From the NCBI GenBank assembly GCA_013001595.1, contig JABDMH010000011.1, positions 1 through 57,595 on the forward strand: a stretch of 57,595 nt of DNA, given 5' to 3'. The translations under genes were made by a program, and so were the position numbers. Below the pieces are notes generated by a model. That model was not told where the DNA came from, did not search any database, and saw nothing but the letters and a program-made list of their open reading frames with translations. Below, in pieces: positions 26,677 through 35,265 of this stretch. Each line of letters starts with the position of its first letter. Positions within the stretch are counted from its first letter, which is position 1. This DNA is from Saprospiraceae bacterium. Lineage in GTDB: Bacteria; Bacteroidota; Bacteroidia; Chitinophagales; Saprospiraceae.

Positions 26677-26683
26677 TCAGCTC
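26589..26683 (+). repeat. Dispersed repeat family 1, second copy, overlapping a stop codon
   Basis: Same landmarks as 26408-26490, followed by CCAATTTGCCAATCAGCTCA. It overlaps the stop codon of the GAF gene (26677-26679). A third copy overlaps the start of the gene at 2922 and a partial one lies at 20046. Confidence 0.65.
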
Positions 26684-29040
26684 ACAGATGCAACAAGTGT
26701 CTCCACCTGTTCATTAAGGGCAGCATCTGTGGGTTCTCTTTCAAGATTAATATCAACCCGCAAAGCCTTGAGGCCAGATGCACCATCAAGTTCTTCCAGT
26801 TCTAGTATTTCAATCTCACCCTGCAAATATTCCTTTGCCCTGAGATACTGCAAATACTTTTGATATTCCCTCAGCTCATTATGATTGGAGTAAACGATGA
26901 CCAATTTGCCTGGCTGTGTCAGACGTTCTTCAGTATTACGAACTTTCGATTTGTCAATCCTTTTCTTGATGATCTCATACCTAACGTTGTAGGCGCCATC
27001 GACATCAAACTTCTTCTCATCCAGTCTAAACCTTATGTCAATGGGTGCATCCTGGACAAGTATTAATGAGGCGATCCTGAGCGGCACTTCAAATGATGAA
27101 CTCATTTCAAATAGTGCACGTTCAATTTCGCATGTGGTGATCAGCTGCCAGATGCGCAAGTTTTTCAGATACATTTCGTGGTATCGTCCATCATCTACCA
27201 GTGACTGACCAACGTACATATTATACTCGACTCCGTCTGTTTTATATTTTTCAAAATAATGTGGAAACATAGCCTGCGCATTGGCCTGGGCCTTCTCGAT
27301 CAAAGAACCAATCTCTTCATTAATGGTAGTGACGGTGTCTTCATACTTTTTCCTTCCCTCATAGACACGCTTCACTTTTGTATCTATGCGGTCCGTATAG
27401 GTTTGCACGGCCTCTGTAAGTTTTCCATTGCGATCCTTGAACTGCTCAAAAACAGGATCGATTTCTTGTTTCAGGAAGGATAAAATAGCAGATTCATCTC
27501 CTGCATCCAGCTTTTTGTCAAGCTTGTCGAGGTATTCTCCAATGATGAATATCAGTTGATCATAGATAAAGATGTCCTCTTCCTGCTTGGCCCGCTCTAG
27601 TACTTCCTGCGCCAGCCTTAGCTGCGTGGTCAAGTCAATTTTTATGCCTTCATCTCTATATAATGAGGACCCACGAATGTCCATTTGGCCAAATAGTGGA
27701 TAAACTTTGCCAAAGGTTATCTCCTCCATTTCAGCCTCCTTAGGTGCGTTCGAAGTCAAAAGGTTCCGGGCTGCCTGATAAAATCTCCACTCGACTGAGG
27801 GATGGATGGCTGTGCACTTCTCTTTGATGATCGCATCCAACTTAATATAGTATTCATCAATAGATCGTTTGAGCGCCGTCGCAAAGAGAGGGACTAATTG
27901 ATTGAGCTTCTTCTCTGCGACCGAATTGACAGCGTGCGCAACCGAAGATCCCAGTTCCAAGATGCCAATAACTTGATCGTCATATACCAGAGGGCATATT
28001 AAGTAGCTCTTAAAATCAGTTCCCTTCAACCGTTTGAAAAGCGCTCCTCCGCGTTCACTTAATTTATCAACGGATGGAATAGAGAGCATCTTCTTATCCT
28101 GAATAATGTGATCGTATGAACCCTCACAGAATGCTTCTTTGGGATGACATTGATCCTTGACTAGTGCACTCCGTGCCCCGATGGCACTCATCGCTTGCAG
28201 TTGATTATCTGTAAGTGCTGCAAAACCAATGTGTAAATCTTCTATACCAAAATAACGGCGTAGATCGACTTCAATCTCCTCAAGTATCGGTCCGGATTGC
28301 AAAGCATCTTTACGGATAAGATTGTTCTTAACGGCCGAAAGGGCATCATCAGCGGTGATATCAAAAATCGTCAGCAGGCCAAATCCAAGCATTTCAAAGC
28401 TTTCCGGTGGAATTTTCTGCTTCCACAGCTCAACATTGTCTGCATTATCCAGCAATTCCTCAATCTCTTGCTGGGATAAATCTAGGGCTGCATCTGTCGG
28501 ACGTATCTCAGCAAAATCCGCATTAAAAAATCCGCGGTATGTTCTAAGTGTGTTGGCTTGCACATTAGGGATTTCGATGATCGTAGGGCTACTCATATCC
28601 AGATGTACACCGTAATGTGATGCCAGTATATACATGCAAGAAGTGATGTAAATACCATCCTCATCCTTATTGCGAATGGAGAATTCATAGTCCTCTCCCG
28701 CAGCCATAATGATGTTCTCGAACCGTTGCGTACGATTGAAAAAAACCGATCTAAAGAACACCATACAACTCTTTATTTCATTGAGCTGTAATGCCTTCGG
28801 AAAAATCGGAGAAAGTAATAGAGAAATTTCCGACTCATATTGTTCGAGCATAGAGAGGTCAGAAAAAGGTTTACGCAATTCCGGGAAGGCTGAGAGTTGT
28901 TCCAATACAAGCTCTGCATTTACCCGCTCCCCGTCATTACCAGCTTGCAACATCTCCTCCCAAATAGCAAAAACTTTGTCAAAACTGATCAAGGGAACTA
29001 TGGGCAGTTCTTGAATTGTTAATGCTTTATTACTCTTCAT
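26677..29040 (-). CDS. Large GAF-domain protein of unknown function
   Basis: A 787-residue soluble protein without signal peptide or membrane segment. A long N-terminal helical region of about 250 residues is unfamiliar. A GAF-like domain lies at about 255-400 (ILEEIEVDLRRYFGIEDLHIG, then YLICPLVYDDQVIGILELG, a typical GAF strand pair). After it comes a helical C-terminal region of about 380 residues, containing IRGSSLYRDEGIKIDLTTQLRLAQ and LYRDEGIK-type polar stretches. No histidine kinase, GGDEF or helix-turn-helix output domain is visible. It follows feoB by 136 bp on the same strand and may be cotranscribed with it. It could be a sensory or scaffold protein; that is a guess. A family-1 repeat covers its stop codon. 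Confidence 0.75.
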   Translation of the reverse strand: MKSNKALTIQELPIVPLISFDKVFAIWEEMLQAGNDGERVNAELVLEQLSAFPELRKPFSDLSMLEQYESEISLLLSPIFPKALQLNEIKSCMVFFRSVFFNRTQRFENIIMAAGEDYEFSIRNKDEDGIYITSCMYILASHYGVHLDMSSPTIIEIPNVQANTLRTYRGFFNADFAEIRPTDAALDLSQQEIEELLDNADNVELWKQKIPPESFEMLGFGLLTIFDITADDALSAVKNNLIRKDALQSGPILEEIEVDLRRYFGIEDLHIGFAALTDNQLQAMSAIGARSALVKDQCHPKEAFCEGSYDHIIQDKKMLSIPSVDKLSERGGALFKRLKGTDFKSYLICPLVYDDQVIGILELGSSVAHAVNSVAEKKLNQLVPLFATALKRSIDEYYIKLDAIIKEKCTAIHPSVEWRFYQAARNLLTSNAPKEAEMEEITFGKVYPLFGQMDIRGSSLYRDEGIKIDLTTQLRLAQEVLERAKQEEDIFIYDQLIFIIGEYLDKLDKKLDAGDESAILSFLKQEIDPVFEQFKDRNGKLTEAVQTYTDRIDTKVKRVYEGRKKYEDTVTTINEEIGSLIEKAQANAQAMFPHYFEKYKTDGVEYNMYVGQSLVDDGRYHEMYLKNLRIWQLITTCEIERALFEMSSSFEVPLRIASLILVQDAPIDIRFRLDEKKFDVDGAYNVRYEIIKKRIDKSKVRNTEERLTQPGKLVIVYSNHNELREYQKYLQYLRAKEYLQGEIEILELEELDGASGLKALRVDINLEREPTDAALNEQVETLVASVS

Positions 29041-29176
29041 AGATCGTTCATTTCAGGTGAGAACAAGTTAAACTACGTTCAAGTTTAAAATAATTGGATG
29101 AATCGTGACAGTAATATCGCTGAAAGTCATGAATTTCGTCACGAAAACCATACCAAGGTCCATGAAGTGCAGCCAG

Positions 29177-31285
29177 TTAGATACTAAGTTGATATGCCAC
29201 GAAACTGACCAGAAAAGCCAGGATGGTCATGAAAGAGAGCTGAATAATGGGCCACTTCCAGGATCTGGTCTCTTTTTTAACTACCGCCAGTGTGCTCATA
29301 CACTGCATAGCAAAGACAAAGAAAAGCAGCAGTGACAGAGCGGTTGGATAGTCAAATATGGGCTTTCCAGAATCTGGATCTTTCTGTCTAGACAAGTGCT
29401 CTCGAATACGAAATTCGTCTTCTTCCGAGCCAATACTATAGATCGTAGCCATCGAACCGACGAAGACTTCTCTTGCCGCAAAGGACGTCAATAAAGCAAT
29501 TCCGATCTTCCAGTCATATCCCAATGGCTTGATAGCCGGCTCTATAAATTTTCCCAGTTTACCTGCAAAAGAGGCCTCCAACTCCCTAGCAGCGATCAGA
29601 TCCGCGGAGGCCTCAGCGTCTAAACCTTCGCTTTGAGATTCAATGAGTGCCTGAGAGGCGGCATGATCCATATCTCCCGGGAGACCATAGGAGGCCAAAA
29701 ACCATAGGACAACAGAAATAAGCAAAATAACTTTGCCAGCCTCCATGATAAATGATCCAACCTTGCTTTTAATGTTGCGCCAGACACTTCGCCAGTCTGG
29801 AGTTCGATAACTCGGTAACTCCATGATGAGGAAAGATGACATCTTAGTTTTAAGAATTTTCTTAAAAACCCATCCGGCACCCAAAGCTGCTATGATACCC
29901 AATAGATAGAGCGCAGCAAAAGCCAGTCCCTGTGTGTTGAAGAATCCAAAAACTGGTTCATACGGAACTACAAATGCAATGAGTACCGTATAAACTGGAA
30001 TACGAGCCGAGCATGATATAAATGGCGTTACGAGAATGGTAATCAATCGTTCCTTCCAGTTGACAATGGTACGCGTTGACATCACAGCCGGTATGGCGCA
30101 AGCACCTCCTGAAATCAATGCCACGACAGAGCGGCCATTCATGCCAAAGCGTTGTAAAAAGCGATCGAATAGATAAACCGCTCTAGCCATATATCCAACT
30201 TCTTCCAGTAAGGAGATTAGAAAAAATAGGATGGCTATTTGAGGTATAAAGATCAGCACCCCACTTAGCCCGGGGATGATGCCTTCCGTTACTAAGTCTC
30301 CAAGCCAATTATCTGGAAGCACTAAACCTGCCATACTGCCAAGTGCACCAAATCCTGCTTCGATCCAATCCATCGGATAAGTAGCCCAGGCAAAAATGGC
30401 TTGAAATATCAAAAGCATGACTGCTAGAAAAATAATCGGACCAATTAGCCAATGTGTTAGCACCCCATCGAGTCTTTCAGTAAAGGACTGATGAGATGGC
30501 TTTTTTGAAACCACATTCATAGCCAAGGCTTCCAAGGTGTGCAGTCTGGAGAAAGTCTCTTCAACCTGTTCCTTCAAGGGCTCAAAATTATGCCTTAATA
30601 ATACTTCGTTCCATTGTGCGCCAGACATTCCAGTCGATCCAGTTAGCCAGTCGTGATGATGTGCCCAAAGCCATCTTCGATAAAGATTGGGTTCTGGTTC
30701 GATCTGCCCAATCTCTCCCAACATTTTCACTGCATCGGCATGCAGCGGATTGATCTGCCTCAGCGGATGCCATTTTTCTTTCAGTCCTGCAGATATCACA
30801 TCTTTCAGAGCCTCGATATTTTGCCGCTTTCGGGAACTAATAGCAATGACCTTTATGCCCAATTTCTCTGACAGCCGGTCTAAGTCAATCACATTTCCAC
30901 TTGCGTCAAATTCATCTATCATGCTGATTACCAATATAGTAGGCGTGCCCAAATCAAGTATCTGACTAAGTGCCAATAATTGTTTATCTAAATGATTGGC
31001 ATCAGCAACATAGACCACCAGATCAGGATGATCCATGCGTGAAGGATCAACTAGGACTTCAGTAGTTACCCGCTCATCTGATGAGTTGGGAAATAGACTG
31101 TATGCTCCAGGCAAATCAACCAATTTGACATCTCCCAAATCCGTGAGCACCAGCGTTCCAGAAAAGCCTTCTACGGTAACTCCCGGAAAATTTCCCACCT
31201 TGAGATTACTACCTGTTAGGAGGTTGAATAAGGAGGTCTTGCCGCTATTAGGATTGCCGGCAAGTGCAACCGTTTGATTGATCAT
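29177..31285 (-). CDS. feoB: Ferrous iron transport protein FeoB
   Basis: A 702-residue FeoB. The cytosolic G domain has GNPNSGKTSLFN (G1), NFPGVTVEG (G2), DLPGAYSL (G3) and a SMIDEFD (G4-like) motif. A spacer helical part follows, then the membrane domain (two Gate-like blocks, with GIIPGLSGVLIFIPQIAILF and ISGGACAIPAVMSTRT) and the C-terminal transmembrane part. It imports Fe2+ across the inner membrane. The start is 6 bp after the feoA stop, so feoA-feoB form an operon with a probable shared promoter near 31543-31573. No FeoC homologue is seen. The length is in the normal range. Confidence 0.97.
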   Translation of the reverse strand: MINQTVALAGNPNSGKTSLFNLLTGSNLKVGNFPGVTVEGFSGTLVLTDLGDVKLVDLPGAYSLFPNSSDERVTTEVLVDPSRMDHPDLVVYVADANHLDKQLLALSQILDLGTPTILVISMIDEFDASGNVIDLDRLSEKLGIKVIAISSRKRQNIEALKDVISAGLKEKWHPLRQINPLHADAVKMLGEIGQIEPEPNLYRRWLWAHHHDWLTGSTGMSGAQWNEVLLRHNFEPLKEQVEETFSRLHTLEALAMNVVSKKPSHQSFTERLDGVLTHWLIGPIIFLAVMLLIFQAIFAWATYPMDWIEAGFGALGSMAGLVLPDNWLGDLVTEGIIPGLSGVLIFIPQIAILFFLISLLEEVGYMARAVYLFDRFLQRFGMNGRSVVALISGGACAIPAVMSTRTIVNWKERLITILVTPFISCSARIPVYTVLIAFVVPYEPVFGFFNTQGLAFAALYLLGIIAALGAGWVFKKILKTKMSSFLIMELPSYRTPDWRSVWRNIKSKVGSFIMEAGKVILLISVVLWFLASYGLPGDMDHAASQALIESQSEGLDAEASADLIAARELEASFAGKLGKFIEPAIKPLGYDWKIGIALLTSFAAREVFVGSMATIYSIGSEEDEFRIREHLSRQKDPDSGKPIFDYPTALSLLLFFVFAMQCMSTLAVVKKETRSWKWPIIQLSFMTILAFLVSFVAYQLSI

Positions 31286-31291
31286 AAACGG

Positions 31292-31516
31292 CTACAGTTT
31301 TACCAAGATCTGATCAGCTTCGTTATGGCGAAGTGCCATATGTCTGCTATCTACCTTCACATATAAACTGCCATTCAGTGGCAATCTGCGTAAGACCGAT
31401 ACTGCCTGTCCAGGTAAGAATCCCATGGACAATAGCTTTCGATGCAAGGGGCTAACACTAAACTTTCCTAAGAAAGCTGGTCGACCTACTTCAAGCTGTG
31501 ACAGTTTGGCGCACAT
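31292..31516 (-). CDS. feoA: Ferrous iron transport protein FeoA
   Basis: A 74-residue SH3-like FeoA. Family marks are KLLSMGFLPGQAVSVLRRLPLNGSLYVKV and HMALRHNEADQILV at the C-terminus. It acts with FeoB at the inner membrane, probably as an activator of the G domain. It is the first gene of feoAB; a palindrome and a promoter-like pair of elements lie in the 130-bp gap upstream. Confidence 0.96.
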   Translation of the reverse strand: MCAKLSQLEVGRPAFLGKFSVSPLHRKLLSMGFLPGQAVSVLRRLPLNGSLYVKVDSRHMALRHNEADQILVKL

Positions 31517-31542
31517 GATAATAGCTCTGACGTTTCAATCCG

Positions 31543-31573
31543 CTAAAATAACTTCAAAGCGTGGTTTACACAA
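31543..31573 (-). promoter_or_regulatory. Candidate promoter of feoAB
   Basis: Minus strand: TTG at 31573-31571, a spacer of 20 bases, then TATTTTAG (31550-31543), one or two changes from the Bacteroidota -7 element TAnnTTTG. The transcript would start about 20-25 bases before the feoA start codon. Confidence 0.35.
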
Positions 31574-31595
31574 TCATTAAATTCTTGAAGGTTCC

Positions 31596-31611
31596 TACCT
31601 AACGTTAGGTA
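31596..31611. promoter_or_regulatory. Perfect 16-bp palindrome upstream of feoAB, possible operator
   Basis: TACCTAACGTTAGGTA is a perfect palindrome, located 80 bp upstream of feoA and about 23 bp before the -33 element. The CCTAA/TTAGG half-sites recall those of DtxR/IdeR/MntR-type metal regulator boxes. The regulator itself is not in the window. Confidence 0.5.
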
Positions 31612-31648
31612 TTCCCCTCTGCTCTCTTCCAAAGAGATGGCTTGCGAT

Positions 31649-32905
31649 TTACGTTGCTTCCTCAGCTCCCACAGGACTGATGGCGCCTGGTTCGCCTTTG
31701 TCGTAGATCAGTCCAAAAGTCATAATAACGCTAGATATGATAATCACATATAGAAGTACGCCACTACTGAAACCAGCTTGTATATGTTCTTCGGGTATCG
31801 CAAAAAAGAGCAGTATGGTTATTAATCCCCTAGGTGCAATCCAAAGTTCTGGGGTAATGCTTCTGCTCATAAGGAGTTTCAAAAAGATAAAGCGAACGAC
31901 ATACAAAATCACCAACACCAACATGCTAATCAGAAACACTTCCATATCGACAAGTGAGGCCAGATCGATCGTCATCCCAAAAATGACGAAGAAGAAGGTG
32001 CGCACCAAAAAAGCCGTCTCTAGAGTAATTAGATGAAACTCTTTTTCAATCTTCTCAATGGGATCGTCCTTTCCATCCTTTAAATCATTGCGGAATATCT
32101 TGAATACGGTCTGGTGGTTGGATAGGGCCATACCAAATATCAAAATGATTAACAGGGGAGAAAGATGCAGCAATTTACCAGCTGAATAGAGCAGCAACAG
32201 TATGGCAATCAGTAAGAACAATTTAACATGTCCTTTCATGTCCTTAAACAGGAAAACCAGCAAATAAGAAGCAATGATGGCCACGATGACCGTGAGAACT
32301 AAACTTCCTCCAAACTGAATACTGGCTACTTTGCCACCAGATTCCAATAGTGAAATGATGAAATAGAAAAACATGATGCCCAGGATATCTGAAAAGGCGC
32401 TTTCGTAGACCATAAATTCGCGCTTATGTCCGATCAAACCGGCCACGCTGGGAATGATAATGGCACTAGACATGATTGCCAAAGGAGTTGCATAGAGCAT
32501 GGCAATAGTGAAACTCATAGGGATAAATTGCTGAATGAGCGCAGCAATGCACACCACAGAGGCCAATAAGCACAATAAGGCTACTAAGAGCGCACGGGCT
32601 ATGAGCGGTAGTTTCCCTCGAGCAAGCTTCAAATCTAAAGCAGCCTCCAGTACGATCATGATCAAGCCCACAATTCCTAAGATCTCCAAGCTTTTCATCA
32701 GCACTAGCTCTTCGACACCTAAATACTTGAGCCCAAGACTGATGAGAACACCCGTGATGATGAGCATAAGAACGGAGGGTATACGCGTACGTTCACTGAT
32801 CAAATTGTAAAAATGTGAAAGCACAATGATGATGGATGCTTCAATGATCAGTACATAGGCATTTGATAGATCGAGTTCAGAAGCTAGAGGAATCATGAGT
32901 GGCAT
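31649..32905 (-). CDS. Cation/proton antiporter (Na+/H+ exchanger family)
   Basis: A 418-residue integral membrane protein with about 11-12 helices of the Na_H_Exchanger fold (PF00999). Typical elements are HFYNLISERTRIPSVLMLIITGV near the start, LGIVGLIMIVLEAALDL, and the ion-site helix ESAFSDILGIMFFYF with Glu/Asp residues; ALDLKLARGKLPLIARALLVAL is the usual loop. No C-terminal TrkA-N or cytosolic regulatory domain is present, so it is the short form. It exchanges Na+ or K+ for protons across the inner membrane. It lies between the PorE-like gene and feoA on the same strand, with gaps of 139 and 132 bp, so it is probably a separate transcript. Confidence 0.88.
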   Translation of the reverse strand: MPLMIPLASELDLSNAYVLIIEASIIIVLSHFYNLISERTRIPSVLMLIITGVLISLGLKYLGVEELVLMKSLEILGIVGLIMIVLEAALDLKLARGKLPLIARALLVALLCLLASVVCIAALIQQFIPMSFTIAMLYATPLAIMSSAIIIPSVAGLIGHKREFMVYESAFSDILGIMFFYFIISLLESGGKVASIQFGGSLVLTVIVAIIASYLLVFLFKDMKGHVKLFLLIAILLLLYSAGKLLHLSPLLIILIFGMALSNHQTVFKIFRNDLKDGKDDPIEKIEKEFHLITLETAFLVRTFFFVIFGMTIDLASLVDMEVFLISMLVLVILYVVRFIFLKLLMSRSITPELWIAPRGLITILLFFAIPEEHIQAGFSSGVLLYVIIISSVIMTFGLIYDKGEPGAISPVGAEEAT

Positions 32906-33044
32906 GCTAGAGATTTTAGACTAAAATAGCTAAACCATTACATATCTATATTTTTAATATGTAGATCTCCTCTAAACCAAGGAAATTAGACACCAACCAC
33001 CCCAAATTGCAACTCTCTTAATGAGGGATAGGAATCAGATCTGA

Positions 33045-35036
33045 TCATTCTACTACCTTAAAAGTGGTCCGGCGATTGGCTTGATGCTGCTCTTCGGTAC
33101 ATTCTTCACAAACACATTCTATGGCGAGCCTTGTTTTTCCGTAGCCTTTAGCCACAAGCCGGTCTTTTACAATACCCTTCTTGATGAGGTAATCGACAGC
33201 AGCTTGAGCTCGGTCTTGCGAGAGCTCATCATTGTAGGCATCAGAAGCTCTGCAGTCTGTATGAGAAGAAAGCTGAATGTTGACTTGTGGATTGAATGCT
33301 AGAAGGCTAGCCAGTTCATTTAAGGTAGGTTCCGCATCCGATCGAATGAATGATTCATCAAGATCGTAGTAGATGTTTTCAAGGACAATTTCTTTGTCAA
33401 CAAAAATCTTATCAAGGAGAATTTTCTCCTCATACTTCTGCACCCGCTTAGTTGAATCAATTGGCAATCCTTTAGTTGAAAAGGCCAATTGATTATTAAA
33501 AAACCCATCGTGACTCACAAAGAAGTCATAGGTCTTCTCTGGAATGAGCTCGATCGACAAGATGCCGTATTTATTAGACGCCGTCTGGTCAAAAGGTAAG
33601 CCATCTTCTGTAATGCGAATATCTGCTTCTGCAAGGGGCACACGCATGAGCACTTTACTGTTGGGATCTTCTTCGTCTTCATATTTCTTTTGGAAAACCC
33701 TCAGATCCAATTCAAGTTCATAGGCAAATTCCTCCTCTGGTTCGGGTTCCTTTTCTGGGAAATACTTTCTTTTTTCATAGCCATATAAATCGTCTTGACC
33801 CTTCCCACCGAGCCTATTCGACGAGAAGTAACCAAACTGAGTTGCGCTATCTGTTGTGGCAGCATAATTGTCAACAACAAATCCGAAATCATCAGCACCT
33901 GAATTAATGGGCGCCAGAAGATTTTCCCTAGGCGACCACTGGTCATTTGGCAATAAATACGATCTAAATATATCTAGCCCTCCCATACCTCCGTATGTAG
34001 AGGAAAAATATAGGGTATCATGATGTAAAAAAGGAAAACCCTCACGCTGCTGGCTATTGATCCTTGAACCCAATGACTGAGGCTGTTGCCAAATGTCGTC
34101 GACGAGATTGCTCACATAGATGTCATAGTCGTTGGTACTCTCTTCAATATTTGCGGCAAAAACCAACAGATCACTGGAGTCATTGAAAGTCGGATGTCGA
34201 TAGTTTATTCCGTCTTTAACAAAAGGCAGTATGGTCGGCTTACTCCACGCACTTCCCTCGCGTTCACTAATGAGCAGCTTGCAATGAAGGTCATAGTCTT
34301 CACGACTAAAACACCGACAAAAAACGATCTTGTTCCCATCGGGAGACATGGTCATAGTTCCATCATTGTCCTCATTATTCAACTGATCATCAAACAGCTT
34401 GACATTACCGCTGCGTACGTCTGCCTCAAAAATATCAGAGAATTCATTGCCGCTCCAGGCATAGACATATTCGCCTGTACTCAACTCGCGATCACTGGTA
34501 AATGCAATTTGGTTAGGTCCTAGCGGAAATGGTGCATAGTCGGCGTTTGGAGAGTTGATTTTGTCCAGCGACTTTACTACGTAGGGACTGTAGGGAGCAT
34601 CAGCTTTCCAACTGACTGCCTGTCGACAGGTAGCTACCTCCGTCCGGTATCTTGCTCGATCTCCTATTTCCTCTCCTGCCCGATAAAAGGCATCGGCAGC
34701 AGCCTCATATTGTTCCATCTGCTTTAGGCTAACGGCATATCGATCTAAGGCACTTGGTCCATATCCGCCTTCATAGGCAATTTTAAACCACTCTGAAGCC
34801 GTTTTGGGGTCCCCAAATTTAAGGTGTGACTCACCAATTATGAAGGCGATGTTGGTCCTTTCAATATTCGAACGTGCTATTCGATATTCATCCTGAAGCA
34901 TTTCACTGGCTTGAAAATATCGCTTGCGTTCGTAGGCAGTTTTTCCGTCCTTGATTTTTTCCGTGTAGGAACAAGACGAAACAGCGAGCAGCGCAGCAAG
35001 AAAAGTAAAAGCAGTTATTGAAGCGGCACGATCCAT
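33045..35036 (-). CDS. PorE-like OmpA-family lipoprotein of the type IX secretion system
   Basis: About 663 residues from the chosen Met (MDRAASITAF), where a signal with lipobox LLAVSSC begins; the longer frame adds 21 unlikely residues. Domains in order: TPR-like helices (about 30-130, ERKRYFQASEMLQDEYR), a PD40 beta-propeller (about 145-420, with IAFTSDRELSTG, DGNKIVFCRC and YFSSTYGGMGGLDIF), a carboxypeptidase regulatory-like domain (about 440-540) and a C-terminal OmpA peptidoglycan-binding domain (QLSSHTDCRASDAYNDELSQDRA). This four-part order is that of PorE, which links the T9SS machinery to the cell wall. The preceding gene is secDF, also part of export. Related OmpA/PD40 proteins exist, so the assignment is likely but not certain. 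Confidence 0.82.
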   Translation of the reverse strand: MDRAASITAFTFLAALLAVSSCSYTEKIKDGKTAYERKRYFQASEMLQDEYRIARSNIERTNIAFIIGESHLKFGDPKTASEWFKIAYEGGYGPSALDRYAVSLKQMEQYEAAADAFYRAGEEIGDRARYRTEVATCRQAVSWKADAPYSPYVVKSLDKINSPNADYAPFPLGPNQIAFTSDRELSTGEYVYAWSGNEFSDIFEADVRSGNVKLFDDQLNNEDNDGTMTMSPDGNKIVFCRCFSREDYDLHCKLLISEREGSAWSKPTILPFVKDGINYRHPTFNDSSDLLVFAANIEESTNDYDIYVSNLVDDIWQQPQSLGSRINSQQREGFPFLHHDTLYFSSTYGGMGGLDIFRSYLLPNDQWSPRENLLAPINSGADDFGFVVDNYAATTDSATQFGYFSSNRLGGKGQDDLYGYEKRKYFPEKEPEPEEEFAYELELDLRVFQKKYEDEEDPNSKVLMRVPLAEADIRITEDGLPFDQTASNKYGILSIELIPEKTYDFFVSHDGFFNNQLAFSTKGLPIDSTKRVQKYEEKILLDKIFVDKEIVLENIYYDLDESFIRSDAEPTLNELASLLAFNPQVNIQLSSHTDCRASDAYNDELSQDRAQAAVDYLIKKGIVKDRLVAKGYGKTRLAIECVCEECTEEQHQANRRTTFKVVE

Positions 35037-35170
35037 AGTGGAAATATAACGAATTGTACTTTCAATTAGTTTTCTTTCGACCAAACGAAAAGTGGTCAAA
35101 GTTGGGCGTTAGAGAGAGATGCCCAAATTCCCGAAGGATGGATTTATTCGACAGGGACGAGGAGATTCCC

Positions 35171-35198
35171 AAGCCCACGGGGATTGGCAAGCTCGAAC
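35171..35198 (+). repeat. Inverted-repeat family 2, single copy
   Basis: AAGCCCACGGGGATTGGCAA followed by GCTCGAAC, the same as the arms at 17469-17483 and 17541-17555 apart from a few bases. It lies in the 166-bp gap between secDF and the PorE-like gene. Confidence 0.6.
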
Positions 35199-35265
35199 TG
35201 GATCATAGGAAAGTCCTGAATGACATACATCCAGGCCTTTACCATCTATTTTACATCATGCATTC

